Shown here in pieces: positions 5,905 through 11,112 of a stretch of 13,504 bases of DNA. Source of the DNA: an archaeon (GTDB lineage Archaea > Altiarchaeota > Altiarchaeia > IMC4 > QMZM01); contig JAOZNG010000018.1 in the NCBI GenBank assembly GCA_029933895.1, positions 1 through 13,504 of the forward strand. The letters run 5' to 3'. Both the position numbers and the translations under genes were made by a program. Position 1 is the stretch's first letter, and every line of letters begins with the position of its first letter. Under the pieces are notes generated by a model. That model saw nothing but the letters and a program-made list of their open reading frames with translations. It made no database searches and was not told the DNA's origin.

Positions 5905-6356
5905 ATGAGGTACAGGGTCCCCGACTTACCCACCCTGCCGCCTGTCTTCAGGAGGTGATCATCGCTGAATGCAAAAGAGTTTTCTATGAGATAGCAGGTC
6001 GCTGGGGGGTCACTGTTGAAGCGGTTGCTTTCGGACCGGATCATGCGCACCTGTTTGTCAGCGGCTGCAAGAACTATAGTGCTGCGAAACTTGCCCAATA
6101 CTTCAAGGGTGCGAGCTCCAGGTTCCTTTGGAAGAATTACTGGGATGGAATCAGGGGCAAGCTCTATGGTGACTCTTTCTGGAGTGATGGCTACTTCGCT
6201 GAATCCATCGGCAGGGTTACCAGCGACTCAATAGCATACTATATAGAAAGACAACAGGGGAAGCACTGGGAGCATGAAGATTACGGCATCTACCTGAGGT
6301 CTCAGAGGGATTGGGATCGATCGCAGACAACACTGAATGATTTTTCATGTGCTTAG
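5905..6356 (+). pseudogene. tnpA: Degraded IS200/IS605-type transposase TnpA (Y1 HUH)
   Basis: The frame from GTG 5955 (133 residues) carries the HUH motif PDHAHLFVSG, the helix LAQYFKGASSRFL, FWSDGYFAES and the catalytic-tyrosine helix IAYYIERQQ, so the fold's core is retained. The N-terminal strand, which normally precedes the EVI-AEC-K helix, is missing from this frame. A remnant (MRYRVP, compare the family's KYRxPVL) is seen in another frame at 5905-5922, ended by TGA at 5956-5958. At least one frameshift has therefore removed about 35 N-terminal residues, and no convincing start remains. Downstream (6398-6413) is an end-type hairpin. No tnpB is present. Probably a dead element. Confidence 0.8.
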
Positions 6357-6397
6357 GCAGAACGTCACCCTGATGCTTGTGATGTAAAAACGCCCCG

Positions 6398-6413
6398 CCG
6401 CCCTTTAGGGCGG
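6398..6413. repeat. IS-end-like hairpin after tnpA
   Basis: CCGCCC-TTTA-GGGCGG forms a 6-bp stem with the same TTTA loop and CCCTTTAGGG core as the hairpin at 3885-3906; both are followed by GGAGT then T-rich sequence. It is the likely right end of the IS200-like element. Confidence 0.65.
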
Positions 6414-6420
6414 AGTAGTT

Positions 6421-6492
6421 TACACAACCGTTGTCCCGGATGTTTCAGCTGAGACCCTGATGGCGGGGATCAAGGAAAGCCAGAAGTTGTGA
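6421..6492 (+). pseudogene. Possible tail of a second transposase (ISXO2/IS1595-like)
   Basis: A frame of 23 codons reads YTTVVPDVSAETLMAGIKES and ends at TGA 6490. The VVPxVSxETL pattern recalls the core of ISXO2/IS1595-type transposases, where it continues into a longer domain that is absent here. It abuts the IS200-like end on its left and overlaps the start of the next reading frame. It may simply be chance; the resemblance is from memory and short. Confidence 0.22.
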
Positions 6493-6962
6493 TTTCCCAA
6501 GAGAAGTCAAAAAAGATCGGCAAAAGAATAAGCCGTCCCACCCTTACTGAGACAAAATTTTGGGAAATGCTAAAAGAAAAGGCACCCGATGATTGCCATC
6601 GGATCAAAGAATTCGTTGAAGATCTGAAGGATGATCCCCTGATTGAAATGGCGCCAGGTGTTAACGGGTTAAGATTCAGAAGAATACTATCGGAGTCCGA
6701 CCGAAATATATCTCTATTCTTCATCACAACTGATTCCTCAGTGCACGTCCGTTTACGTGCTCCTATCCAGCAGTTCGAATCGCTAGGGTTAGGTACAGCG
6801 GCAGTGGATGAATTTGGTAAAGAAGTAAAGTTGATACTGAATGGCTTCTCATCCCCATTCAATCAAATTGATGTTGATGCTTTCAAGAAGGTTTTATCAA
6901 ATTTCTGCGAAAAAATAGACCAGCAAGACATTAACGAAAGCAGCGCCCGAACAAGTCCTTGA
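6489..6962 (+). CDS. Unknown 157-codon reading frame, possibly a 5'-truncated gene
   Basis: I do not recognise a full family. The protein (from GTG 6489) reads RPTLTETKFWEMLKEKAPDD, RIKEFVEDLKDDP, then alternating strand-like segments (GLRFRRILSESDRNISLFFI, VHVRLRAP) and a final helix DVDAFKKVLSNFCEKI. This looks like a compact alpha/beta C-terminal domain of the kind found at the end of larger nuclease-like or hypothetical proteins, and the RPTLTE opening resembles a linker. There is no ATG and only a weak AGGA upstream, and it begins on the stop codon of a transposase scrap. It may therefore be the 3' part of a broken gene rather than a whole one. Its stop lies inside an attC-like hairpin. 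Codon use is more AT-rich than in the housekeeping genes nearby. Confidence 0.5.
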   Translation: MISQEKSKKIGKRISRPTLTETKFWEMLKEKAPDDCHRIKEFVEDLKDDPLIEMAPGVNGLRFRRILSESDRNISLFFITTDSSVHVRLRAPIQQFESLGLGTAAVDEFGKEVKLILNGFSSPFNQIDVDAFKKVLSNFCEKIDQQDINESSARTSP

Positions 6963-7020
6963 ACGCCTACTGGCTTCTCCGCTGCGCTCCAAAGCCATCG
7001 GATTAAGGGCAGCGTTAGCC
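6931..7020. repeat. 90-base imperfect hairpin resembling an integron attC site
   Basis: Nested pairings run TTAACG (6931-6936) with CGTTAG (7013-7018), GCCC (6945-6948) with GGGC (7007-7010), and TGGCTT (6971-6976) with AAGCCA (6992-6997). The ends show the AAC ... GTTAGCC arrangement of attC R'' and R' boxes, and the reading frame upstream stops inside it, as cassette genes often do. The match to the RYYYAAC/GTTRRRY consensus is imperfect and no integrase gene is in the window. An IS end or chance palindrome is the alternative. Confidence 0.3.
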
Positions 7021-7030
7021 GTATTGTAAA

Positions 7031-7246
7031 AATTTCCTTAAAAAATCATCCAATCCATATAATGAAAAATGGTTACAAGAGAAGATAACTGATGATCCCT
7101 CTATTTTGGGCCTTGACGATTTAATATTAAAAGATAAAGAGAGAATACAACCTCACGCAGGGCGTTTAGATTTATTGTTACAGTATCCAGATTCCAACAC
7201 AAGATTTTGAAGTTGAAATCCAGTTAGGTAAAACGGATGAAAGCCA
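7031..7246 (+). pseudogene. Frameshifted N-terminal fragment of a PD-(D/E)XK-type nuclease
   Basis: The first frame reads NPYNEKWLQEKITDDPSILG, then IQPHAGRLDLLLQYPDSNTRF and a TGA. A +1 shift in a run of four T (7204-7207) restores EVEIQLGKTDESH before homology is lost near 7246. The pieces match the N-terminal region of a restriction-endonuclease-fold family in which the usual order is a WL helix, then GRLDLLL (the catalytic Asp strand), then EVEIQLG (the E-x-Q-type strand) and TDESHI. No start codon is left: the left edge falls just after the attC-like hairpin. The gene is therefore broken at both ends and frameshifted inside. The motifs are read directly; the family assignment is from memory. 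Confidence 0.65.
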
Positions 7247-7282
7247 TAGATCTAGGTCCTGAACCATAAAAACAAAGCAGGA

Positions 7283-7338
7283 TTTAAATACATAAAATAC
7301 ACATATATTATACATATATCATACATATATTATACATA
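7283..7338 (+). promoter_or_regulatory. Toxin-antitoxin promoter with 11-bp iterons
   Basis: TTTAAATA at 7283-7290, preceded by purines (CAGGA), is a consensus archaeal TATA box. Three tandem 11-base units CATATAT(T/C)ATA follow at 7302-7312, 7313-7323 and 7324-7334, with a partial fourth. The inferred transcript start (about 7313) lies within the repeats. Ribbon-helix-helix antitoxins bind such short tandem operator repeats on one face of DNA, so this is the likely autoregulatory operator. Confidence 0.65.
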
Positions 7339-7360
7339 CAAAAATATGTGGGTGTTTATA

Positions 7361-7618
7361 ATGGATTCTATTAGAGTTAATGTGCTTCTCCCAGAGAAAC
7401 TCATGAAAGAAGCCAAAGCATTAGTGGAGCAAGGTTACTTCAGCAATTTCAGCGAAATAGTGAGAGAAGGTTTGCGTAGGGAAGTTTTAAGTTACAAAAT
7501 CGGTTTAGGTGAAATGACTGGAAAAGACAAACAACTTTTGAAGTGGATAAGAAAAGAAGATGCTATGGGCAACCTGCTTTCTGAAGAAGAAATGAGGGAA
7601 CATGGCCTCACGCTCTGA
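7361..7618 (+). CDS. Ribbon-helix-helix antitoxin (CopG/ParD-like)
   Basis: This is an 85-residue protein. DSIRVNVLLPEKLMKEAKAL is the beta-strand plus helix A of a ribbon-helix-helix domain, and GYFSNFSEIVREGLRRE is helix B with the typical YxNxSEIVRE(A/G)LR signature. The C-terminal half (about residues 45-85) is charged and probably disordered until it wraps the toxin. The frame is open from ATG 7346, but ATG 7361 is preferred: GGGTG lies about 6 bases upstream and the RHH strand begins directly. It overlaps the toxin gene by 17 bases and is preceded by 11-bp iterons, the usual autoregulated arrangement. Confidence 0.88.
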   Translation: MDSIRVNVLLPEKLMKEAKALVEQGYFSNFSEIVREGLRREVLSYKIGLGEMTGKDKQLLKWIRKEDAMGNLLSEEEMREHGLTL

Positions 7619-7907
7619 ACTAAGATTCACGAAGTTCTTCGAGAAACAGTGGCTTTCCTACGACAAAAAAACAAGGGATATGATCCGTGAAAAACTACTT
7701 CTGGTGAAGAAAAATCCCTTCAGATACCCTGTCCATAAAGGCTATACAAGGGTTAGGAAAGTCAAGCTTTCTGTAGAAGGAAAATATCAGCGTTTAATGT
7801 TTGCAGTACATATGCCTGAGGTAAACCAGATACTGATTCTAGGGGTCTTTGAAAGAAGCAAGGATTACAGAGACTTCGAAAGATTATTTAAACAACTGAA
7901 AAAGTAA
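7602..7907 (+). CDS. RelE/ParE-superfamily toxin
   Basis: This is a 101-residue protein with the RelE/ParE layout: an N-terminal strand (LRFTKFFEKQW), a helical hairpin (YDKKTRDMIREKLLLVKKNP), then FRYPVHKGYTRVRKVKLSVEGKYQRLMFAV, a basic beta-sheet, and a C-terminal segment ILILGVFERSKDYRDFERLF. The pattern R-KVKLSVEGKYQRLMF corresponds to the R-x-rig-yRl core of the superfamily. Positive residues such as R56, K60 and R68 are candidates for RNA binding. It is probably a ribosome-dependent mRNA interferase, but a gyrase-type ParE cannot be excluded. Its ATG sits within the antitoxin's last codons with GAGG five bases upstream, ensuring coupled translation. The cassette appears intact. Confidence 0.85.
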   Translation: MASRSELRFTKFFEKQWLSYDKKTRDMIREKLLLVKKNPFRYPVHKGYTRVRKVKLSVEGKYQRLMFAVHMPEVNQILILGVFERSKDYRDFERLFKQLKK

Positions 7908-8091
7908 TCGGCATAAATCGTAGATTCTCCCCTGTTCTTGGCGGTGTACTGGGCTGTATTCCTTGGGGAAACAAGAAGTCCATAAAGGATATGACCGGGA
8001 TACACAACCCAAATCCAAACCCGAGGAAGACGATATTATGTAAAAAATACTCCATAGATCAGTTCAGTTATCAGAAATAGATGAGAGGAAA

Positions 8092-8128
8092 CCCGGCGTT
8101 CCTTTCCCTGAAGGAAGGTCGCACCGGG
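8092..8128. repeat. Strong compound hairpin of unknown role
   Basis: CCCGG-CG (8092-8098) pairs with CG-CA-CCGGG (8120-8128, two-base bulge) around an inner perfect stem TTCCTT/AAGGAA (8099-8104 with 8111-8116). It is GC-rich in an AT-rich setting and is followed by an AT run (CTATAAATATATATG from 8137). It could be an end of a lost IS605-type element or its RNA, or a terminator for the toxin-antitoxin transcript. Nothing coding is recognised in 7908-8091. Confidence 0.5.
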
Positions 8129-8212
8129 GACCTGAACTATAAATATATATGTATATAGGTATGTGAATATTCATATCAACATTTTTCTTTTTATTGTGTT
8201 TTAGATGAAAGA

Positions 8213-8220
8213 TTTTTATA
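8213..8220 (+). promoter_or_regulatory. TATA-like box for the putative structured RNA
   Basis: TTTTTATA lies 21-28 bases ahead of the first base of the AGCAGG...CCTGCT enclosed structure at 8241, so the inferred start of transcription (about 8243) falls on the 5' strand of the closing stem. Confidence 0.4.
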
Positions 8221-8240
8221 GATGGTCGCCAATATATTAC

Positions 8241-8341
8241 TAGCAGGTAAAACCTGGAAGCCAGTGTACCTTGAGGTGCACGTTCCCAGTGCTTTCAGGT
8301 TCTGCAAACTTGTTCTACCAGACATGATAAACCTCCTGCTC
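8241..8341 (+). ncRNA. Candidate structured RNA of about 100 nt, no known family
   Basis: A closing stem AGCAGG (8242-8247) with CCTGCT (8335-8340) encloses a long hairpin. Its lower stem is 11 bp, AACCTGGAAGC (8251-8261) with GCTTTCAGGTT (8291-8301), with a single G-U. An asymmetric internal loop (2 by 9 bases) follows, then an upper stem of 7 bp, GTGTACC (8264-8270) with GGTGCAC (8275-8281), capped by TTGA. A single-stranded tail 8302-8334 precedes the closing 3' strand. No reading frame of interest covers it. The structure does not match tRNA, SRP, RNase P or C/D-box RNAs. An H/ACA-type guide was considered because of the internal loop, but no ACA box is at the expected place. Pairings are read by eye; expression is not shown. 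Confidence 0.4.
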
Positions 8342-8743
8342 TAATTCTATGATATCTATATACCTGGAATTACTGTATTCGAATTTCTGGAAGCACGCCC
8401 ACGCCAAAACATCAGCGAATTGGAGTCCTATCCATGAATGTGAATAACTATGGAATATGTTTACTACCGTTATCTCTGATTTCTCCTTCCATGTTTCCGG
8501 TTAATTAGTAATCTCCTTACGAGACTATAAAACACAGCATACATGTTCAAGCATTCGCTATTTTTGGGCTAATTCATATAGACAAGTCTTCTCCCGTTAA
8601 TTACTTAGTTCATGCAGGTAAGTGAACAAAAAAAAATAAAGGAGTTGCAGTATAGCATTTAATATACTGAATCCCACCTCCAGCATCCCTGAACTATTAT
8701 TTTATCTTGAATCCCATATAACCTCATCCAGAAACTCCTTTAT
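8342..8743. other. Gene-poor AT-rich stretch
   Basis: No reading frame above about 30 codons with credible start and ribosome site, no tRNA and no clear repeat family were seen in these 400 bases. An isolated TATA-like CTATAAAA occurs near 8525 with nothing recognisable behind it. The last 30 bases contain the tRNA promoter. Confidence 0.6.
8715..8721 (+). promoter_or_regulatory. Promoter of tRNA-Leu
   Basis: CATATAA is centred 26 bases before the first base of the mature tRNA, the expected archaeal TATA distance for a transcript that starts at or just before the tRNA. Confidence 0.5.
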
Positions 8744-8826
8744 GCGGGGGTGCCCGAGCGGTCAAAGGGGCTAGGCTTAGGACCTAGTGACGTAGGTCTA
8801 CGCGAGTTCGAACCTCGTCCCCCGCA
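8744..8826 (+). tRNA. tRNA-Leu(UAG): tRNA-Leu, anticodon UAG
   Basis: The cloverleaf is complete. The acceptor stem GCGGGGG/CCCCCGC is 8744-8750 with 8819-8825, discriminator A is 8826, the D arm contains AGCGGTC, the anticodon stem CTAGG/CCTAG is 8771-8775 with 8783-8787 with loop CTTAGGA and anticodon TAG at 8778-8780. A long class II variable arm contains GTAG/CTAC (about 8792-8801). The T stem GCGAG/CTCGT encloses loop TTCGAAC (8807-8813). The long variable arm, discriminator A and anticodon agree on leucine (codon CUA). CCA is not encoded: A8826 is followed by ACC. No intron. The last 16 bases of the gene, and the bases just after, recur twice downstream. Confidence 0.97.
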
Positions 8827-8829
8827 ACC

Positions 8830-8845
8830 TTTTTTTTTTCTTTTT
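8830..8845 (+). terminator. T-rich terminator after tRNA-Leu
   Basis: Ten consecutive T, one C and five T directly follow the tRNA; oligo-T tracts are the normal archaeal termination signal. Shorter versions (TTTTTCTTTT) follow each downstream copy of the tRNA 3' end. Confidence 0.7.
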
Positions 8846-8856
8846 GTAAAGCTGAA

Positions 8857-8957
8857 GGGAAGAGTGGGGTTGATAAGGGCGAGAAACCGCAGGTGTCTTG
8901 CCCTTATGTGTGAAACCTCGTCCCCCGCAACCTTTTTCTTTTGTAAAAGAAAAACGT
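8857..8957 (+). repeat. Direct repeat copy 1 (101 bp) containing a copy of the tRNA-Leu 3' end
   Basis: Identical base for base to 9001-9101, with a period of 144 bases. The first 57 bases hold a near-perfect 11-bp hairpin (TAAGGGCGAGA pairing with TCTTGCCCTTA). The next 24 bases (8914-8937) repeat the tRNA 3' end plus its following bases, AACCTCGTCCCCCGCAACC then T5. Homology to copy 2 continues imperfectly for about 15 bases after 8957. GTGGGG near the start of the unit could pair with the CCCCCGC of the tRNA copy, giving a tRNA-like closing stem. Confidence 0.9.
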
Positions 8958-9000
8958 TGACGAAAAAGAAAACAGTTACTTTAAGTAAAGGATAATGTGA

Positions 9001-9101
9001 GGGAAGAGTGGGGTTGATAAGGGCGAGAAACCGCAGGTGTCTTGCCCTTATGTGTGAAACCTCGTCCCCCGCAACCTTTTTCTTTTGTAAAAGAAAAACG
9101 T
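9001..9101 (+). repeat. Direct repeat copy 2 (101 bp) containing a copy of the tRNA-Leu 3' end
   Basis: Second copy of the unit at 8857-8957; the tRNA-derived part is 9058-9081. Between the copies is a 43-base spacer with the palindrome TTACTTTAAGTAA (8976-8988). From 9102 to 9244 there is no recognised gene; a forward frame ending at TAG 9197-9199 (MHQYMNAFRARTKKMSLR) could be the last codons of a lost integrase or nothing at all. Confidence 0.9.
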
Positions 9102-9244
9102 CGGCGGAAAAGAAGATATACCTAAAAGCCGGCAGGTTTTTGATGCACCAATACATGAATGCGTTTCGAGCGAGGACGAAGAAGATGTCTTTACGTTAGA
9201 ACCGCCCCCTAGAAAAGAGTTGAGCTGAAATAAAACCTATCTCC

Positions 9245-9961
9245 CTAAAAAGCCCACTCCGGTGTCCCCAGCAGGAAGGATAAAATAATAAACAATATCA
9301 TGGATACCGCACCACCAATGAAAACCACCATCACCATAACAGTGAAAGATCTCTCGAATCCCACCCTTGCCTTTATCCCCACATACAAGAGGATGGTGCT
9401 GTAGGCAATAAACAGGAAACTTAAAACAATAGTCTCCCCGTAGGCTGTGAAAACCCCCCCCAGCAAACCAGGTATGGCGGAATAAGTCATCAAGGGAAAA
9501 CTCTCCCCGAAGCCAAGCTCCCATCTGCTGAAGACCATCAATAGATAAGACATCACAAAAACCAGAAAAATACCTGTGAAGAAATACTGGAATCCCACCT
9601 TAACAGCGGTTAAATTATCCATTATGCCATAAACCCCGGAAACAAAATAACCTATGTAGGTGAAGTAACCCGCTATCAAAAGGAAATCCATCACGTAGTT
9701 ACCAATCCAGAGAGCGAAGAGCAGGATAACCAGAATCACCAGGTTCAGCACAACATCGTCTCCAACCCCGATCCTTGGTAAAACCATCACCACTAGAAGA
9801 GACAGCAGAGCCCATAAAGCCATCGGCGTAACCTTAGGCTCCTGCAGCCGCATATCCCGGAAGAAATCATCCCAGCGGAATGGATTCATCAACTTAGATA
9901 AATCACTTCCAGCCTGTTTCATCCCAGAAACCAGGTCCCTAATATCCAATACCGTTACCAT
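9245..9961 (-). CDS. Yip1-like polytopic membrane protein
   Basis: The protein has 238 residues from ATG 9961. After a soluble N-terminal part with PFRWDDFFRDMRLQEPK (residues about 26-42), five or six hydrophobic segments follow: MALWALLSLLVVMVLP, LNLVILVILLFALWIGNYV, LLIAGYFTYIGYFVSG, FQYFFTGIFLVFVMSYLLMVF, IVLSFLFIAYSTILLYVGI and MVMVVFIGGAVSMILFIILS. The F-x-D-x-x-R-x-P entry, and the final YVGIKARVGFERSF followed by a last helix, match the Yip1 domain pattern of archaeal and bacterial membrane proteins of unknown function. The frame opens at GTG 9994, but ATG 9961 is favoured because a TATA-like TTTAATAT (9984-9991) would start the mRNA right at that ATG. It diverges from thiI. Confidence 0.78.
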   Translation of the reverse strand: MVTVLDIRDLVSGMKQAGSDLSKLMNPFRWDDFFRDMRLQEPKVTPMALWALLSLLVVMVLPRIGVGDDVVLNLVILVILLFALWIGNYVMDFLLIAGYFTYIGYFVSGVYGIMDNLTAVKVGFQYFFTGIFLVFVMSYLLMVFSRWELGFGESFPLMTYSAIPGLLGGVFTAYGETIVLSFLFIAYSTILLYVGIKARVGFERSFTVMVMVVFIGGAVSMILFIILSFLLGTPEWAF

Positions 9962-9976
9962 TTTTTCTCTACCGCC

Positions 9977-9991
9977 ATAAATAATATTAAA
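9977..9991. promoter_or_regulatory. Shared divergent promoter of the Yip1-like gene and thiI
   Basis: The 47-base gap holds one AT-rich block, ATAAATAATATTAAA. Read rightwards, ATAAATAA (9977-9984) is about 27 bases before the thiI ATG; read leftwards, TTTAATAT (9984-9991) is about 27 bases before the Yip1 ATG. Neither gene has a good ribosome site, so both mRNAs are probably leaderless and the two pre-initiation complexes would compete for the same site. Confidence 0.5.
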
Positions 9992-10008
9992 CACCGACGG
10001 AAATAAAA

Positions 10009-11112
10009 ATGTACGACACCATAATAGTCAGGTACTCGGAGATCTTCCTCAAGAGCAAATACGTGAAGAAGGAATTCGAGAACCAGCTTATAGAGAACAT
10101 TCAATTAAAGCTTAAGGGTTTCGGGGTGGGAACACGGAGAGAGAGGCATAGAATCTATCTCAAGACAAAAAAAGCAAGCTCCCTCGCTGCTGAAGTTGCC
10201 AGAATCTATGGAGTGAAGTCTGTCAGCCCCGCCCTGGAGACATACTCCGGTATAGAAAACCTATCAGCCAGAGCCCTGGAAACAGCAGAGGAGGTTATAG
10301 GAGACAGGGATGGTTTCGCTGTCAGAGCCAAGAGAAGCGACTACGGACTGAAGAGCAGGGAGATAGAGGAGAGGCTGGGAGAGATAATCCAAAAAAAAAT
10401 AGGCTGCCACGTTAACCTAGACAACCCCGATAAGACCCTCTATGTAGAGGTCAGGGGAGACAGGGCATACATATTCCATGAAAAAATAGGGGGGGTTGGC
10501 GGCTTACCCTACAAGACGCAGGGCAAGCTTGTGGCATTGATATCTGAAGGGATTGATTCACCTGTTGCTGCGTGGATGCTGATGAAAAGGGGCTGTGAGG
10601 TAATAGCGGTGCACTACGGCGGCGACACAGGGATCAGGGAGGTGTTAAATAAGCTGGAGGAGTACACAGTGCACGGGATACGGCTCTACCTGATACCCTA
10701 TGCGGAAACGCTTAAGAGAATCAAAGACAAATCAGGGAGAAACACGTGCATAGTATGTAAGAGGTTGATGTACAAAATAGCTGAAGAAATCGCTTCACGG
10801 GAGAATGCTAAAGGATTAGTCACCGGCGAAAACGTAGGGCAGGTAGCCAGCCAGACACTGCATAACCTCATGCTCCTAGATGAAGCAGTCTCTATGCCAG
10901 TATACCGGCCCCTTATAGGGTTAGATAAAGAAGAGATTATCTCCAAAGCCAGGGAGATAGGAACCTACATGCTTATCAAGCCTCGGAGGTGCAGGTTCAC
11001 TCCCAGAAAGCCGTCAACGAAGGCGAAAATTGATGAAATAAGGGGGATAGAGCTGGAGCTGGAGCTGGATGAATTAGTCAAGAACGTGCTGAGAGAATGT
11101 GGGATAAACTAA
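10009..11112 (+). CDS. thiI: tRNA 4-thiouridine synthetase ThiI, archaeal type
   Basis: This 367-residue protein forms 4-thiouridine at position 8 of tRNA. An N-terminal ferredoxin-like region and THUMP domain (about residues 1-165, ending with VNLDNPDKTLYVEV and GVGGLPYKTQGK) is followed by the PP-loop ATPase with SEGIDSPVA at 179-187; the usual form is SGGIDSP, so residue 180 is Glu instead of Gly. There is no C-terminal rhodanese domain. C247 and C250 (NTCIVCKR) and C328 (RRCRFTP) match the three cysteines that bind an Fe-S cluster in methanogen ThiI and replace the rhodanese relay. TGENVGQVASQT (272-283) is the substrate loop. The ATG is probably leaderless. The gene overlaps dtdA by 16 bases, linking two tRNA-quality functions. 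Confidence 0.95.
   Translation: MYDTIIVRYSEIFLKSKYVKKEFENQLIENIQLKLKGFGVGTRRERHRIYLKTKKASSLAAEVARIYGVKSVSPALETYSGIENLSARALETAEEVIGDRDGFAVRAKRSDYGLKSREIEERLGEIIQKKIGCHVNLDNPDKTLYVEVRGDRAYIFHEKIGGVGGLPYKTQGKLVALISEGIDSPVAAWMLMKRGCEVIAVHYGGDTGIREVLNKLEEYTVHGIRLYLIPYAETLKRIKDKSGRNTCIVCKRLMYKIAEEIASRENAKGLVTGENVGQVASQTLHNLMLLDEAVSMPVYRPLIGLDKEEIISKAREIGTYMLIKPRRCRFTPRKPSTKAKIDEIRGIELELELDELVKNVLRECGIN

Noticed and set aside
5850..6098. Minus-strand frame of 82 codons with a hydrophobic end (LYLMALYFFYLGVRF)
   Set aside because: It lies antisense to the tnpA remnant, has no ribosome site, and its hydrophobic part is opposite the degraded tnpA N-terminus (YVNL, MRYRVP). A shadow is the simpler reading.
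7888..8055. Minus-strand frame of 55 codons starting MEYFLHNIVFLGFGFG, and an equally open forward frame (PVLGGVLGCIPWGNKK) over the same bases
   Set aside because: No ribosome site or promoter, overlaps the toxin end, and both strands are open over the same short stretch, so neither can be preferred. A short conserved scrap remains possible.
8811..9127. CRISPR array
   Set aside because: Only two full repeat units, unit length 101 bases, and the repeat includes a tRNA 3' end; no cas genes nearby.
8740..9199. Three frames of 63-138 codons across tRNA-Leu and the repeats
   Set aside because: They translate the tRNA gene and the direct repeats (identical peptide blocks repeated), so they are artefacts of repeated structural DNA.
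9237..9524. Minus-strand 95-codon frame inside the Yip1-like gene
   Set aside because: Shadow frame of the membrane-protein gene, which has consistent hydrophobic segments in the other frame.
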